Source: Bacillus inaquosorum KCTC 13429
GTDB taxonomy: Bacteria; Bacillota; Bacilli; Bacillales; Bacillaceae
Reading direction: 5' to 3'
DNA: 64,000 bases
Assembly (NCBI RefSeq): GCF_000332645.1
Contig: NZ_AMXN01000004.1
Span: forward strand, 186,001-250,000
A model generated the notes under the pieces. The model saw nothing but the letters and a program-made list of their open reading frames with translations, ran no database searches and had not been told where the DNA came from. Of the stretch, positions 16,318 through 25,003 are shown piece after piece. The translations under genes were made by a program, and so were the position numbers. How positions within the stretch are numbered: position 1 is the stretch's first letter; each line of letters opens with the position of its first letter.

Positions 16318-16572
16318 ATGAATACATATTTAATGCTGACAACGAGAACAGATCATTTCAATCAGGAGCATGTAGCCGGACACTATGAATTTTTGGACCG
16401 TCTACAGGCAGAAAAGCGCTTAAAAATGTTCGGACCATTCAGCGATGCCACAGGCGGAGCCTACGTCATCGTAGCAGATTCGCTGGAAGAGGCGGCGGAA
16501 ATCGGACATGCAGATCCTCTGGTGGCAAGCGGATCTTCTGAGCTGACCATAAAAGAATGGAAGCTGAAATAA
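16318..16572 (+). CDS. yjpA: YciI-like protein YjpA
   Basis: An 84-residue single-domain YciI/YCII protein: MNTYLMLTTRTDHF, then HYEFLDRLQAEKRLKMFGPF and the family motif GGAYVIVADSLEEAAEIGHADPLV (quoted in part). The domain has a ferredoxin-like fold with a conserved His-Asp pair; its substrate is unknown in most bacteria. A GGAGGGG ribosome site precedes the ATG. The gene lies alone between xlyB and phrA and ends in a hairpin shared with phrA. The symbol comes from its position between phrA and xlyB. Confidence 0.8.
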   Translation: MNTYLMLTTRTDHFNQEHVAGHYEFLDRLQAEKRLKMFGPFSDATGGAYVIVADSLEEAAEIGHADPLVASGSSELTIKEWKLK

Positions 16573-16597
16573 AAAAGACCCCGGAGGGTCTTTTTTT
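16572..16597. terminator. Bidirectional terminator yjpA / phrA
   Basis: Stem AAAGACCC-CGGA-GGGTCTTT with A and T runs on the two sides. It separates the convergent yjpA and phrA. Confidence 0.85.
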
Positions 16598-16601
16598 CTC
16601 T

Positions 16602-16736
16602 TTATGTTTGATTGCGGGCCGCAATATGAAATGTTTTGCCCTCTGTGTCTGCTGTTTCTCCTGAATGGACCATCACCTGAGTAAAGCTAAACCCGACCGC
16701 AACGAGCAACAAACCTGACATCCATTTAGATTTCAT
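16602..16736 (-). CDS. phrA: Phr signalling peptide precursor PhrA
   Basis: A 44-residue secreted prepeptide. MKSKWMSGLLLVAVGFSF is a signal peptide, and the protein ends in ARNQT, the mature PhrA pentapeptide of B. subtilis. After export and trimming the pentapeptide is taken up by Opp and inhibits RapA. The ATG at 16736 overlaps the last codons of rapA by 11 bases, so the two are made together. The mature sequence is identical to the known one, so cross-talk with B. subtilis 168 strains is expected. Confidence 0.96.
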   Translation of the reverse strand: MKSKWMSGLLLVAVGFSFTQVMVHSGETADTEGKTFHIAARNQT

Positions 16737-17862
16737 ATAAACAATCTCCTCTCTGGATTTGTTTTTGTGCGTGCACCATTTTCTCATAAAATGAAAGTGC
16801 TTTTTCGGGCTGTCCGTTTTCTATATAGAATTGGGCAGCATCATGCGCCAGCTCTTCAATATAAGGATACAGCATATGTTCTTCTAGAAATTGAAAGGTG
16901 TGTGAGACTGATTCTGTGTCAATGTTTTTTCCGTATAACGCATGTAAAAATTGAAAAAGCTCCACAAATAATTCATCACTGTATTGACGGGCGATTTCCA
17001 ATCCTTCACGATACTTTTTTTGCGCTTCGGCATCATTTTTTTGTTTATACAGAACCTGTGTTAAAGAGTAGATAGAATGCGGAAGATTATCGAACTTTTC
17101 CGACTTGCAAATAGAAACGGATTTCTCAAAGTATTCGGCTGCCTTTTGCAGCTCACCCATTTTCTCATAACAGTTTCCGAGATTGTACAGGGCAGAACTG
17201 ATCAGGCGGGGATTGCCTTCTTTCTTTGCAAGATCTAAAGCCAGTTCTAAGTGGGGCAATGCTCTTTCTGGATACTGCATATCATCATAATTTCCTGCAA
17301 TAACGAATTCACATTGGATTCTGCGGACGGTGTACGTTTCATACATTTGGTACGTTTCTAATGCCTGAACGGCGTAGCTCATCGAAACATAGGTTTGTTT
17401 TAAATTGTAAAAAATCTCGGCCATTTTAAAAGCAAACTCGGCTTTCTCAATATCATCCGAGACGAGGGCAAGATTCTTTTCTGCCCGTTTATAATACATC
17501 ATGGCACTGACAAACATTTTTTGCTTAAATTCATACATTCCTCGAAAAAAATTAAAGTAATAATCGAGAAGCCCTGTCAGCTTGTACTGATTCCCCTCGA
17601 TGTCTTCTAATAATTCTGAAAACTCTAGCTGCGAAGTGTCCTCTCCAAAAGGCTTAATGTAATCCAGCATGACACGATGCCTGAACTCCATTAAAGAATA
17701 ATACAGCAGCAAGTCTTGGTCTTCTTCCATATCCTCGATTTCTCTTTCTACTTCGAGCTTGACCCGTTCGGCCTCACCGACGTGGAACTGCCGGATATGG
17801 GTATACCATTCATTAATTTTAAGCCCGACATAAGAGGACGGAATCGTTTGCTTCATCCTCAA
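16726..17862 (-). CDS. rapA: Response regulator aspartate phosphatase RapA
   Basis: A 378-residue Rap protein that removes phosphate from Spo0F-P and so delays sporulation, and is switched off by PhrA. The first 70 residues form the three-helix bundle (VGLKINEWYTHIRQFHV), the rest is a chain of TPR repeats (SALYNLGNCYEKMGELQKAA, AQFYIENGQPEKALSFYEKM). The start is TTG at 17862 (reading MRMKQT) behind GGGGGGA; an ATG two codons later is the alternative. Two ComA-box-like sites lie 67-106 bases upstream, in keeping with its control by ComA. Confidence 0.96.
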   Translation of the reverse strand: MRMKQTIPSSYVGLKINEWYTHIRQFHVGEAERVKLEVEREIEDMEEDQDLLLYYSLMEFRHRVMLDYIKPFGEDTSQLEFSELLEDIEGNQYKLTGLLDYYFNFFRGMYEFKQKMFVSAMMYYKRAEKNLALVSDDIEKAEFAFKMAEIFYNLKQTYVSMSYAVQALETYQMYETYTVRRIQCEFVIAGNYDDMQYPERALPHLELALDLAKKEGNPRLISSALYNLGNCYEKMGELQKAAEYFEKSVSICKSEKFDNLPHSIYSLTQVLYKQKNDAEAQKKYREGLEIARQYSDELFVELFQFLHALYGKNIDTESVSHTFQFLEEHMLYPYIEELAHDAAQFYIENGQPEKALSFYEKMVHAQKQIQRGDCLYEI

Positions 17863-17928
17863 TTAATCCCCCCTTTTGAGTTACCCGAGATATGTCATAT
17901 TTTATCATATTTACAAGAAAAAGAAGAA

Positions 17929-17968
17929 CGCAAAAAGACCGCAATTGTCGAATTTCGGCTAACCGCAA
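17929..17968 (-). promoter_or_regulatory. ComA-box-like sites upstream of rapA
   Basis: Two tandem copies of a TTGCGG-type element on the minus strand: 17953-17968 (TTGCGGTTAGCCGAAA, close to the TTGCGG-N4-CCGCAA consensus) and 17929-17944 (TTGCGGTCTTTTTGCG, weaker second half). A TATGATAAAAT -10-like sequence follows toward rapA at about 17900. ComA activation of rapA is known in B. subtilis. Confidence 0.75.
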
Positions 17969-18097
17969 CAAAATGAAAATTTCAGAACAGCATTACACAG
18001 GATTTTGTTGCATCCCACAGCATATTACTTGTGAATTGATAACCGTTGATATAGGATTTCATTGCACCATTTATTTTTATATATGGAGGAGATCATA

Positions 18098-18562
18098 TTG
18101 AGTCAATCCAATCAAATTGTCAGCCATTTTTTATCCCATCGAAACGTGACCAATGAGCTTGCTGAAAAAATCAGCAAAGACCATTACGGCTACAAACCGG
18201 CTGAAACGTCAATGTCAGCGGAAGAGCTGGTCAAACACATCCTTACGTCTTTCCACTTATTTGCAAATGTCATTAAAGAAGGCAATGCCTCACCATTTCA
18301 AAACAAGCAGGAAGAAACAGAAACAGATCTCAATGTTCTGGCAAAAACATATACAGAAAAAACGGTCGCAATCCTTGAACAGCTGACAGAAGAGCAGCTG
18401 GACAGAGAAATTGATCTGACAGCAACTTTTGGCAGAAAAATCACAGGCAGCGCACTGCTTCAGCTTGCAATGGAGCATGAAATTCACCATAAAGGCAACT
18501 TGTTTGTTTATGTGCGGGAACTGGGCCATACGGAGCTTCCTTTCTATCAGCAGCGCATGTAA
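18098..18562 (+). CDS. yjoA: DinB-family protein YjoA
   Basis: A 154-residue four-helix DinB/YfiT-type protein, a family of putative metal-dependent thiol transferases. Candidate metal ligands are the His of LVKHILTSFHLF and the two His of MEHEIHHKGNLFVYVREL. The start is TTG at 18098 behind GGAGGAGA. It has its own terminator. In strain 168 the AAA ATPase gene yjoB lies between yjoA and rapA; here only about 230 bases separate them, with no such gene. Confidence 0.88.
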   Translation: MSQSNQIVSHFLSHRNVTNELAEKISKDHYGYKPAETSMSAEELVKHILTSFHLFANVIKEGNASPFQNKQEETETDLNVLAKTYTEKTVAILEQLTEEQLDREIDLTATFGRKITGSALLQLAMEHEIHHKGNLFVYVRELGHTELPFYQQRM

Positions 18563-18570
18563 AGGAAACG

Positions 18571-18605
18571 AGAAAAAAGATACCTGTTTAGGGTATCTTT
18601 TTTTG
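18571..18605 (+). terminator. Terminator of yjoA
   Basis: Stem AAAAAAGATACC / GGTATCTTTTTTT around TGTTTA, immediately downstream of yjoA. Confidence 0.85.
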
Positions 18606-18720
18606 TGCCTCCGGCTCACTTCCGGATCTCGTCCAGACACTCATTATAGGGCAAATGAATAAAGATATTGAGCAAACCAAAATTTCAAGCAGCTAACGTA
18701 CAAAAATTCAAAAAATTTAA

Positions 18721-18749
18721 TTGATTAACACGACCTAATCATATATAAT
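18721..18749 (+). promoter_or_regulatory. SigA-type promoter of yjnA
   Basis: TTGATT at 18721-18726 and a perfect TATAAT at 18744-18749, 17 bases apart, about 40 bases before the yjnA start. Confidence 0.65.
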
Positions 18750-18786
18750 CTGATAAAAATAGTCGGGTTTTCAGGAGGCCTTTATC

Positions 18787-19551
18787 ATGAGTGTAAGCAT
18801 CATATTGATGGGTTTGTTTGTCGGAGCCTTAGTCGGATTGACGGGAGTGGGCGGAGCCGCCTTATTAACTCCTCTTTTAATTGTGCTTGGAATTAATCCT
18901 TCCATCGCGGTCGGGACGGATCTTGTATATAACTCGATCACAAAGCTGTTTGGTGTTGCCTCCCATTGGCGGCAGAAAACGATTAACTTTAAATTGGTAA
19001 AATACTTAGCCATCGGCAGTATTCCGAGTGCTTCGCTAGCCATTGGCATACTGCATTTGTTCCCCGCCTTTCATCAGCATCAGGAAGAAATTATAAAGCA
19101 CGCTCTTGGCTATGTGTTAACGCTAGTTGCCATTTCAATCATCGTTCGTTTGTTTTTGGATCGAAAACTTCGCCCGAACCGCTGGCAGCTAATGCCGCTT
19201 GAAAACAAGCGGGCGCTGACGATTCTCATTGGTGTTGTGTTTGGATTTATTGTCGGATTAACATCAATCGGTTCCGGCTCACTATTTGCAATCGCCATGA
19301 TCTACTTATTTAACATGAAAGCGTCACAGATTGTCGGAACAGATATCGCGCATGCTTTTCTTCTCGTTACGGCAGCCGGCATTTTGAACGCAAGCTTCGG
19401 AAGCGTAGATTACATGCTGGCAGCTAATCTGCTGATCGGTTCGATTCCCGGCGTGCTGATCGGGAGCCATCTCTCGCCTCGATTCTCCCCGCGCCCGCTG
19501 CAATTTATTATGGCGTCCATCATTTTGATCAGCGGCTTAAAATTGATTTAA
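18787..19551 (+). CDS. yjnA: TauE/SafE-type membrane permease YjnA
   Basis: A 254-residue integral membrane protein of the TauE/SafE (DUF81) family, thought to export sulfite-type or other organic anions. Seven or eight hydrophobic segments are present; the two halves each begin with the family motif (GALVGLTGVGGAALLTPLLI near residue 13, and GFIVGLTSIGSGSLFAIAMI near residue 155). The ATG is preceded by CAGGAGG. It converges on uxaA through a shared terminator. The substrate cannot be told from the sequence. Confidence 0.88.
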   Translation: MSVSIILMGLFVGALVGLTGVGGAALLTPLLIVLGINPSIAVGTDLVYNSITKLFGVASHWRQKTINFKLVKYLAIGSIPSASLAIGILHLFPAFHQHQEEIIKHALGYVLTLVAISIIVRLFLDRKLRPNRWQLMPLENKRALTILIGVVFGFIVGLTSIGSGSLFAIAMIYLFNMKASQIVGTDIAHAFLLVTAAGILNASFGSVDYMLAANLLIGSIPGVLIGSHLSPRFSPRPLQFIMASIILISGLKLI

Positions 19552-19588
19552 TAAAGAAGGCTATCCCCTCGGAGGATAGCCTTCTTCA
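19552..19588. terminator. Bidirectional terminator yjnA / uxaA
   Basis: Long stem AAGAAGGCTATCC / GGATAGCCTTCTT around CCTCGGA-like loop bases. It marks the 3' end of the ten-gene hexuronate operon and of yjnA. Confidence 0.85.
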
Positions 19589-21082
19589 TTATAACGTCAC
19601 ACCTGATTTAAAAATGGCGAGTTCTCTGAAATCATTTTTTTCATGATTCACAAGTTGACCGCTTGCCACCTCAATCATATAGTGGATAAACTCTCGCAGC
19701 ACATATTCCTCATGAACATCATCCTCTGCTAAAAGACCTGCGTTAAAATCAATCCAATGCGGCTTCGCCTCGTACAGCTGGGTGTTTGTGGCTACCTTCA
19801 CTGTCGGGACGAAGGTGCCGAACGGTGTGCCTCTCCCCGTTGTAAACAGGACAATTTGGCAGCCGGCAGCCGCCAATGCGGAGGAAGCGATCAAGTCGTT
19901 GCCCGGCGCGCTCAAAAGCGTCAGCCCGTTTGTCTTGAGCACTTCGCCGTATTTCAAGACATCCGCGACAGGAGAAATCCCCGCTTTTTGCGTGCAGCCC
20001 AGCGATTTATCCTCAAGTGTTGAAATGCCGCCTGCTTTGTTGCCCGGCGAAGGATTTTCGTACACCGGCTGATCATGTTTGATAAAATATTGTTTGAAAT
20101 CATTGATTAAATGGACAATCTTATGAAACACTTCTTCATTGGCAGCCCGCTGCATCAGGATGGTTTCCGCACCGAACATTTCCGGTACTTCCGTCAGCAC
20201 CGTGCTTCCTCCCTGTGCAATGATATAATCTGAAAAACGGCCAAGCAGCGGGTTTGCCGTTATGCCGGAAAAACCGTCTGAACCTCCGCATTTCAGCCCG
20301 ATCTTCAGTTCGGACAGCGGAATGTCTTCTCGCCTATCCCCTTTGGCCGCTTCATGAATCTCCTTCAGCAAAGCAACGCCCGCCTCCATTTCGTCGGTCA
20401 CCGACTGGGATTCGAGAAACTTCACCCGATTCAGGTTCACATCTTGCAGTGCTTCCTTCATTCCTACCAGCTCGTTGTTTTCACAGCCAAGCCCTAACAC
20501 CAAGACGCCGCCGGCATTTGGATGGCGAATAGCATTCAGCAGGATTTGCTTCGTATTTTCGTGATCGTCGCCAAGCTGCGAGCATCCGTATTGGTGTTTT
20601 AACACGAGCACGTTATCAAATGGAGCGATATCCCCCGTTTCTCTGACAAAACGCTGGAGCATTTTTTCAGCTATTCCATTGACGCAGCCGACAGTTGGCA
20701 CAATCCACAACTCATTTCTTACACCGGTATTTCCGTTCTCTCTTCTAAATCCTTTAAACGTCCGGTTCTCATTTGAATACGGATTCTCATCAAATCTCGG
20801 AGTATAGCTGTATGCTTGGATATCAGACAGATTTGTTTTCGTATTATGGACATGAATATGCTCTCCGATCGAGATATCTTGTGTCGCATGCCCGATTGGA
20901 AACCCGTATTTGATGATGCTATCGTTTTCTTTGATAGGCTGCAGCGCAATCTTGTGGCCTCTTTTTATATCATCCTTCACTTCAATAGACACGCCGTCCG
21001 CATTCAGCCGCTCTCCCTTCTGGATATCCCGCAGCGCAAGAAGGACATTATCTTGTATATAAATCTTTATAAATGACTTCAT
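19589..21082 (-). CDS. uxaA: Altronate dehydratase UxaA
   Basis: Turns altronate into 2-keto-3-deoxygluconate in the galacturonate branch. 497 residues, the family length. The N-terminal SAF domain (residues 1-100, LLALRDIQKGERLNADGV) is followed by the UxaA catalytic domain with VLGLGCENNE, KCGGSDGFSG and LSAPGNDLIASSALAAAGC. The ATG at 21082, behind GGGGGAGAAG, is chosen over an upstream in-frame start; it overlaps the uxaB stop by 4 bases. Last gene of the operon. Confidence 0.95.
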   Translation of the reverse strand: MKSFIKIYIQDNVLLALRDIQKGERLNADGVSIEVKDDIKRGHKIALQPIKENDSIIKYGFPIGHATQDISIGEHIHVHNTKTNLSDIQAYSYTPRFDENPYSNENRTFKGFRRENGNTGVRNELWIVPTVGCVNGIAEKMLQRFVRETGDIAPFDNVLVLKHQYGCSQLGDDHENTKQILLNAIRHPNAGGVLVLGLGCENNELVGMKEALQDVNLNRVKFLESQSVTDEMEAGVALLKEIHEAAKGDRREDIPLSELKIGLKCGGSDGFSGITANPLLGRFSDYIIAQGGSTVLTEVPEMFGAETILMQRAANEEVFHKIVHLINDFKQYFIKHDQPVYENPSPGNKAGGISTLEDKSLGCTQKAGISPVADVLKYGEVLKTNGLTLLSAPGNDLIASSALAAAGCQIVLFTTGRGTPFGTFVPTVKVATNTQLYEAKPHWIDFNAGLLAEDDVHEEYVLREFIHYMIEVASGQLVNHEKNDFRELAIFKSGVTL

Positions 21083-22527
21083 CGTACTTCTCCCCCTTGA
21101 GTACAGCATTGTTCAAGAGCCAGCTGCATGCCCAGCTCATGAATATGATCCAAATAATCAGCGACTCTATCAGTCAGCTTCGGTATCTCGTTGAGATCTG
21201 TCCCCCATAGCCGCTGTTCGCTTAACACTCTTGAGGCGATACGAAACATGTCTCCACTCTCCTGATTCCACACCTCTTTGAAAAATTGAAGAACAGCCGG
21301 ATCATCCTGCAATTTCTCGTTTCCGTAATAAAAATACAGCAGAGCGCTGAACGAAAACACTAAGCGTTCAGGAAGCTGTCCCTTCTGTTCAGCATATTCC
21401 TGAATAGTCGGCAGGTTTCTCGTTTTGAATTTGGAAATAGAGTTCAATGCAATGCTTTCCAGGTAATGCTTAATATACGGGTTTTTGAAACGGTTCAGCA
21501 CATCGTCGGCATATTGAGAAAGCCCTTCCATTTTTAAAACAGGAAGAATTTCGTCATGAATCATCTCTCTGATAAACCGCCCCACTTTCGGATGCTCGAC
21601 GGCATCCCGCACAGTTTTTAAGCCGTATAATAAAGCCACTGATGTCATTGCTGTATGAGCGCCATTTAAAATTCTCACTTTTTTAGTCCGGTAAGGCGTC
21701 AGGTCGCTGACGATCTTTGTATGGAGCCCGGCAGCCGCAAAGGACAGTTCCTCTCCAATCCAATCCGGTCCCTCGATAACCCATAAATAATATTGCTCTC
21801 CTACAACAATCAAATCATCTTGATAGCCCAGATCAGCCGTGATCTCATCAATGCTGTCGACAGGAAAACCCGGGACAATGCGGTCTACTAAACTATTACA
21901 AAACGTGTTGGCTTCATGAATCCACTGTGTGAACCCTTCTTCCAGCTTCCATAGATCCGCATACTGCAGAATCGTTTCCTTCAGCTTTTCGCCGTTATTC
22001 TTGATCAACTCACATGGGATCAAAACACACCCTTTTGTCCGATCTCCTTTAAAAGCCTGATAGCGAAAGTAAAGAAATGCAGTTAATTTCCCAGGGAATG
22101 TTCTTTGCGGCCTATCCTCTAAACGATCTTTTTCATCACATACGATACCGGCCTCAGTGGTGTTGGAAATGATAAACCGCAGTTCTTCACTTGAAGCCAG
22201 TTTTTTGTATGCTTCATAATCAGAAAACAAATCAATTCCCCGGCTGATTGAGTTGATAATCATATGCTCGTTTACCGCTTCTCCGTCTTTCATTCCCTGT
22301 AAAAATAGCGTGTATAACCCATCTTGCTGATTTAACCTTTTGATTTTTTCTGACCCTCTCGGCTGTACAACTGCGACGCTCCCATTAAAATCAGAGTGTT
22401 GATTCAGTTGATCAATCTGCCAATCGACAAACCCTCGAAGAAAGTTTCCTTCTCCGAATTGGAGTATTTTTTCCGGATACTCAGTATAGTGATCGTATAG
22501 GTTTTTATTCAGCTTCTGCACCTTCAT
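21079..22527 (-). CDS. uxaB: Tagaturonate reductase UxaB
   Basis: NAD-dependent reductase of 482 residues that converts tagaturonate to altronate. It belongs to the mannitol dehydrogenase family: an N-terminal Rossmann part (ILQFGEGNFLRGFVDWQIDQL) and a C-terminal helical domain with the conserved KVRILNGAHTAMTSVALLYGL, whose Lys and His are the active-site residues. It lies between exuR and uxaA. A LacI-type operator-like sequence sits in the short gap before it, so it may have its own control point. Confidence 0.93.
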   Translation of the reverse strand: MKVQKLNKNLYDHYTEYPEKILQFGEGNFLRGFVDWQIDQLNQHSDFNGSVAVVQPRGSEKIKRLNQQDGLYTLFLQGMKDGEAVNEHMIINSISRGIDLFSDYEAYKKLASSEELRFIISNTTEAGIVCDEKDRLEDRPQRTFPGKLTAFLYFRYQAFKGDRTKGCVLIPCELIKNNGEKLKETILQYADLWKLEEGFTQWIHEANTFCNSLVDRIVPGFPVDSIDEITADLGYQDDLIVVGEQYYLWVIEGPDWIGEELSFAAAGLHTKIVSDLTPYRTKKVRILNGAHTAMTSVALLYGLKTVRDAVEHPKVGRFIREMIHDEILPVLKMEGLSQYADDVLNRFKNPYIKHYLESIALNSISKFKTRNLPTIQEYAEQKGQLPERLVFSFSALLYFYYGNEKLQDDPAVLQFFKEVWNQESGDMFRIASRVLSEQRLWGTDLNEIPKLTDRVADYLDHIHELGMQLALEQCCTQGGEVR

Positions 22528-22547
22528 TGCCTCCCTCTTTTATTTAT

Positions 22548-22564
22548 GCACACGTTAACATTTT
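22548..22564 (-). promoter_or_regulatory. Candidate ExuR operator before uxaB
   Basis: The minus strand reads AAATGTTAACGTGTGC, which matches most of the AAATGTTAACGTTAGC site upstream of uxaC. It lies between exuR and uxaB. Binding by ExuR is an inference. Confidence 0.5.
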
Positions 22565-22598
22565 TCTGTATAAAGAATGCCCGCTGAAAAACGGGGCA

Positions 22599-23600
22599 TC
22601 ACGGCGTCAATTGACTAACTGAATCACGTACCATAAACACTGTATTTTCCAAGATTTTTTCCGCTTTTGTTTCCGGCTCGCTGATCAGCGACAATAGTTT
22701 TTGCGCGCCGAGCACGCTGATTTTCTCCACTGGGCGCTTCACTGTTGAAAGCCTTGGCGTGATATATTGCGAAAACCCAATATCATCAAATCCGATCACT
22801 GAAATATCATCAGGGACGCGCAAGCCCTTTGCGAATATCGCATTCATCGCTCCGATTGCCATGTCATCATTCGAGCAAAAGACAGCGGTTGGAGGGTTCG
22901 GCAGCGCCAGCAGCCGCTCCATCGCTTGAAAGCCGCTTTCCATATCGTATTGCCCTTTGACACTGTATTCATGTTTGATCGGAATATGGTGATGAATCAA
23001 TGCGGCTAGGTAGCCTTCCTTTCGCTGCTGGGAGGATTTAAAGCCTTCGATTCCCTCGATGATGGCGATGTCTTGATGTCCGTTCTTAATGAAGTATTCT
23101 ACAGCTTCCTGTGAGCCTTCCTTGTCATTAGACAAAATATTCGTGATGCTGCGGTCATCAATGTCGCGATTCAGCACGACGAGCGGGATGTTTTTTTCCC
23201 GAATATGATAAATAAAAGAATTATCAATGTCACTTTGGCTCATTAAAATGATGCCGTCATATCTCATCGGCGTAACGGAGTCATAGTTTTTCAGATCATC
23301 GATGCCGCGCACATAGAGATTGTAATCCTCGCTTATGGCTTGATTTACGCCTTTGATTGTGTCAGCAAAGAAGCTGTGTGAGGTTCCGTTTGTGATGCTT
23401 GTAAAGAAAAGCCCGATCGTATGTGACTTTTGCATCGCCAGGCTTTTCGCATTTACATTCGGTGTATAGTTGAGCTGTGCTGCGAGCTCCAGTATTTTTT
23501 TCTTCGTGTGTTCTTTGATGTAAGGGCTGTTGTTGAGTGCTCTGGAAACGGTTGTGTGGGATACGTTTGCAAGTTTTGCGATATCTTTTATGGTTACCAT
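22599..23600 (-). CDS. exuR: Hexuronate operon repressor ExuR
   Basis: A LacI/GalR-family regulator of 333 residues. The N-terminal helix-turn-helix is textbook (TIKDIAKLANVSHTTVSRAL and the hinge YTPNVNAKSLAM), followed by a periplasmic-binding-protein-like sensor domain (IGLFFTSITNG, VIGFDDIGFSQYITPRL). It represses the uxaC-led operon until galacturonate or a breakdown product binds. It is coded inside the operon it controls, between exuT and uxaB. Candidate operators lie before uxaC and before uxaB. Confidence 0.94.
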   Translation of the reverse strand: MVTIKDIAKLANVSHTTVSRALNNSPYIKEHTKKKILELAAQLNYTPNVNAKSLAMQKSHTIGLFFTSITNGTSHSFFADTIKGVNQAISEDYNLYVRGIDDLKNYDSVTPMRYDGIILMSQSDIDNSFIYHIREKNIPLVVLNRDIDDRSITNILSNDKEGSQEAVEYFIKNGHQDIAIIEGIEGFKSSQQRKEGYLAALIHHHIPIKHEYSVKGQYDMESGFQAMERLLALPNPPTAVFCSNDDMAIGAMNAIFAKGLRVPDDISVIGFDDIGFSQYITPRLSTVKRPVEKISVLGAQKLLSLISEPETKAEKILENTVFMVRDSVSQLTP

Positions 23601-23687
23601 CTATTTCCCTTCCTTATCATACCGGCTGCGATTATTTACTGTATATTGTATCATCAAACATACCGCCTCTCCCACTATATTTCCAGA

Positions 23688-24956
23688 TTAATAAGACACA
23701 GAATCCTCCGCTTCTGTTCCTGCTGGTTTGCCGATGATCGGACGGACAAAACGAATAACAGCAAGTGAAGCGAAGACAGCTAACCCTCCGGCAAGCAAAA
23801 ATGCTCCAGAAAACGTGCCCGTCCGGTCAACAATAAAACCGGTTAAAGCCGGGCCGATAATTCCTGCCGTGTTGGCGAGGAAATGCATGAAGCCGCCTAC
23901 AGAACCGACATTGTTTTGATCAACCACATCTTGAATGACAGCCCAATAGATAGCGCCTGTCAAATAGAGAAAGAACACTGACAAAGCGACAAGTGTGACA
24001 GCGCCCGCAGTAGTAGCCACAAGCCCTGCAAAACCAATCAGGACCGCCGATGAAAACAAACACGTGACAAGCACTACCTTGCGCGAGAACAGCACACCTT
24101 TTCGAGCTGTTTTTTTGTACACATAGTCAGAAACAAATCCTCCCGCTGCCAGGCCGATAAAGCCTAAAATCCATGGAATGACCGTAATGACGCTCATCGA
24201 TTCAACACTTAATCCCCGCTCTTCGACAAGGTAGCTCGGAAACCACGTCAAAAAGAAGAAGAGAATGTAGTTGTAAGCGAAAAAAGCAAACGCCGTGAAC
24301 AGGACGGTTTTTTGCTTCAGGTAAAAGGTGAGCGGAATTTTTTCCCCTGGAGACGTTTCTGCTTTGATTGCCGGTGCATCACCCATCGCCGCTGGCGGCT
24401 TTTCTTTGACAAACTTGAACCAGAGCACTGCCCATATTAATCCAATGATCATAATGAGAACGAAGGATACCTTCCAGCTGAACGCGACTGCGATCATGCC
24501 GACAATCGGGCCGGAAATGGCTCCCCCGAGCGGCGTTCCGCTGTTGGTCACACCGATAACGGACGCCCGCTGAGCCGGCGGGAACCAGTTATTCACCATC
24601 TTGTTGATGGTCGCCGAAAGCGGGCCTTCTCCCATTCCGAAGAGGATGCGTATAATCAGCAGGCTGACAAAACCAAAGGCAAGGGCGACTGCTCCGCTGA
24701 ACAGCGACCAAACGACCATGGCGACAAACAAGGTCAGCTTTGCCCCGTAGCGGTCAGATGCCACGCCCCCAAGGAAGTTAAAAATGGCATAACCAATCGA
24801 AAAACTGCTGAAAATCAAGCCCATTTGCGTGGCAGACAATGTGAGATCATCCTGAATAAAAGGAGCTGCAATGGAAAGCGCCGAGCGATCCAGGTAATTA
24901 ATCACCCCTGCCAGGAACAAAAAAAGGATAACGGAAAGCTTATCTTTTGAGAACAT
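23688..24956 (-). CDS. exuT: Hexuronate MFS transporter ExuT
   Basis: A 422-residue major facilitator of the anion:cation symporter group, expected to import glucuronate and galacturonate with protons. Twelve membrane segments can be counted; between segments 2 and 3 is the GGVASDRYGAKLTL motif, and NYLDRSALSIAAPFIQDDL is typical of ExuT/GudP-type carriers. It stands between yjmF and exuR in the operon, so uptake and regulation are made together. Confidence 0.92.
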   Translation of the reverse strand: MFSKDKLSVILFLFLAGVINYLDRSALSIAAPFIQDDLTLSATQMGLIFSSFSIGYAIFNFLGGVASDRYGAKLTLFVAMVVWSLFSGAVALAFGFVSLLIIRILFGMGEGPLSATINKMVNNWFPPAQRASVIGVTNSGTPLGGAISGPIVGMIAVAFSWKVSFVLIMIIGLIWAVLWFKFVKEKPPAAMGDAPAIKAETSPGEKIPLTFYLKQKTVLFTAFAFFAYNYILFFFLTWFPSYLVEERGLSVESMSVITVIPWILGFIGLAAGGFVSDYVYKKTARKGVLFSRKVVLVTCLFSSAVLIGFAGLVATTAGAVTLVALSVFFLYLTGAIYWAVIQDVVDQNNVGSVGGFMHFLANTAGIIGPALTGFIVDRTGTFSGAFLLAGGLAVFASLAVIRFVRPIIGKPAGTEAEDSVSY

Positions 24957-25003
24957 CTCAACCTCACCCCTATGTTGGTTCAGTTTCTGTTGCGCTGCTT
25001 TCG

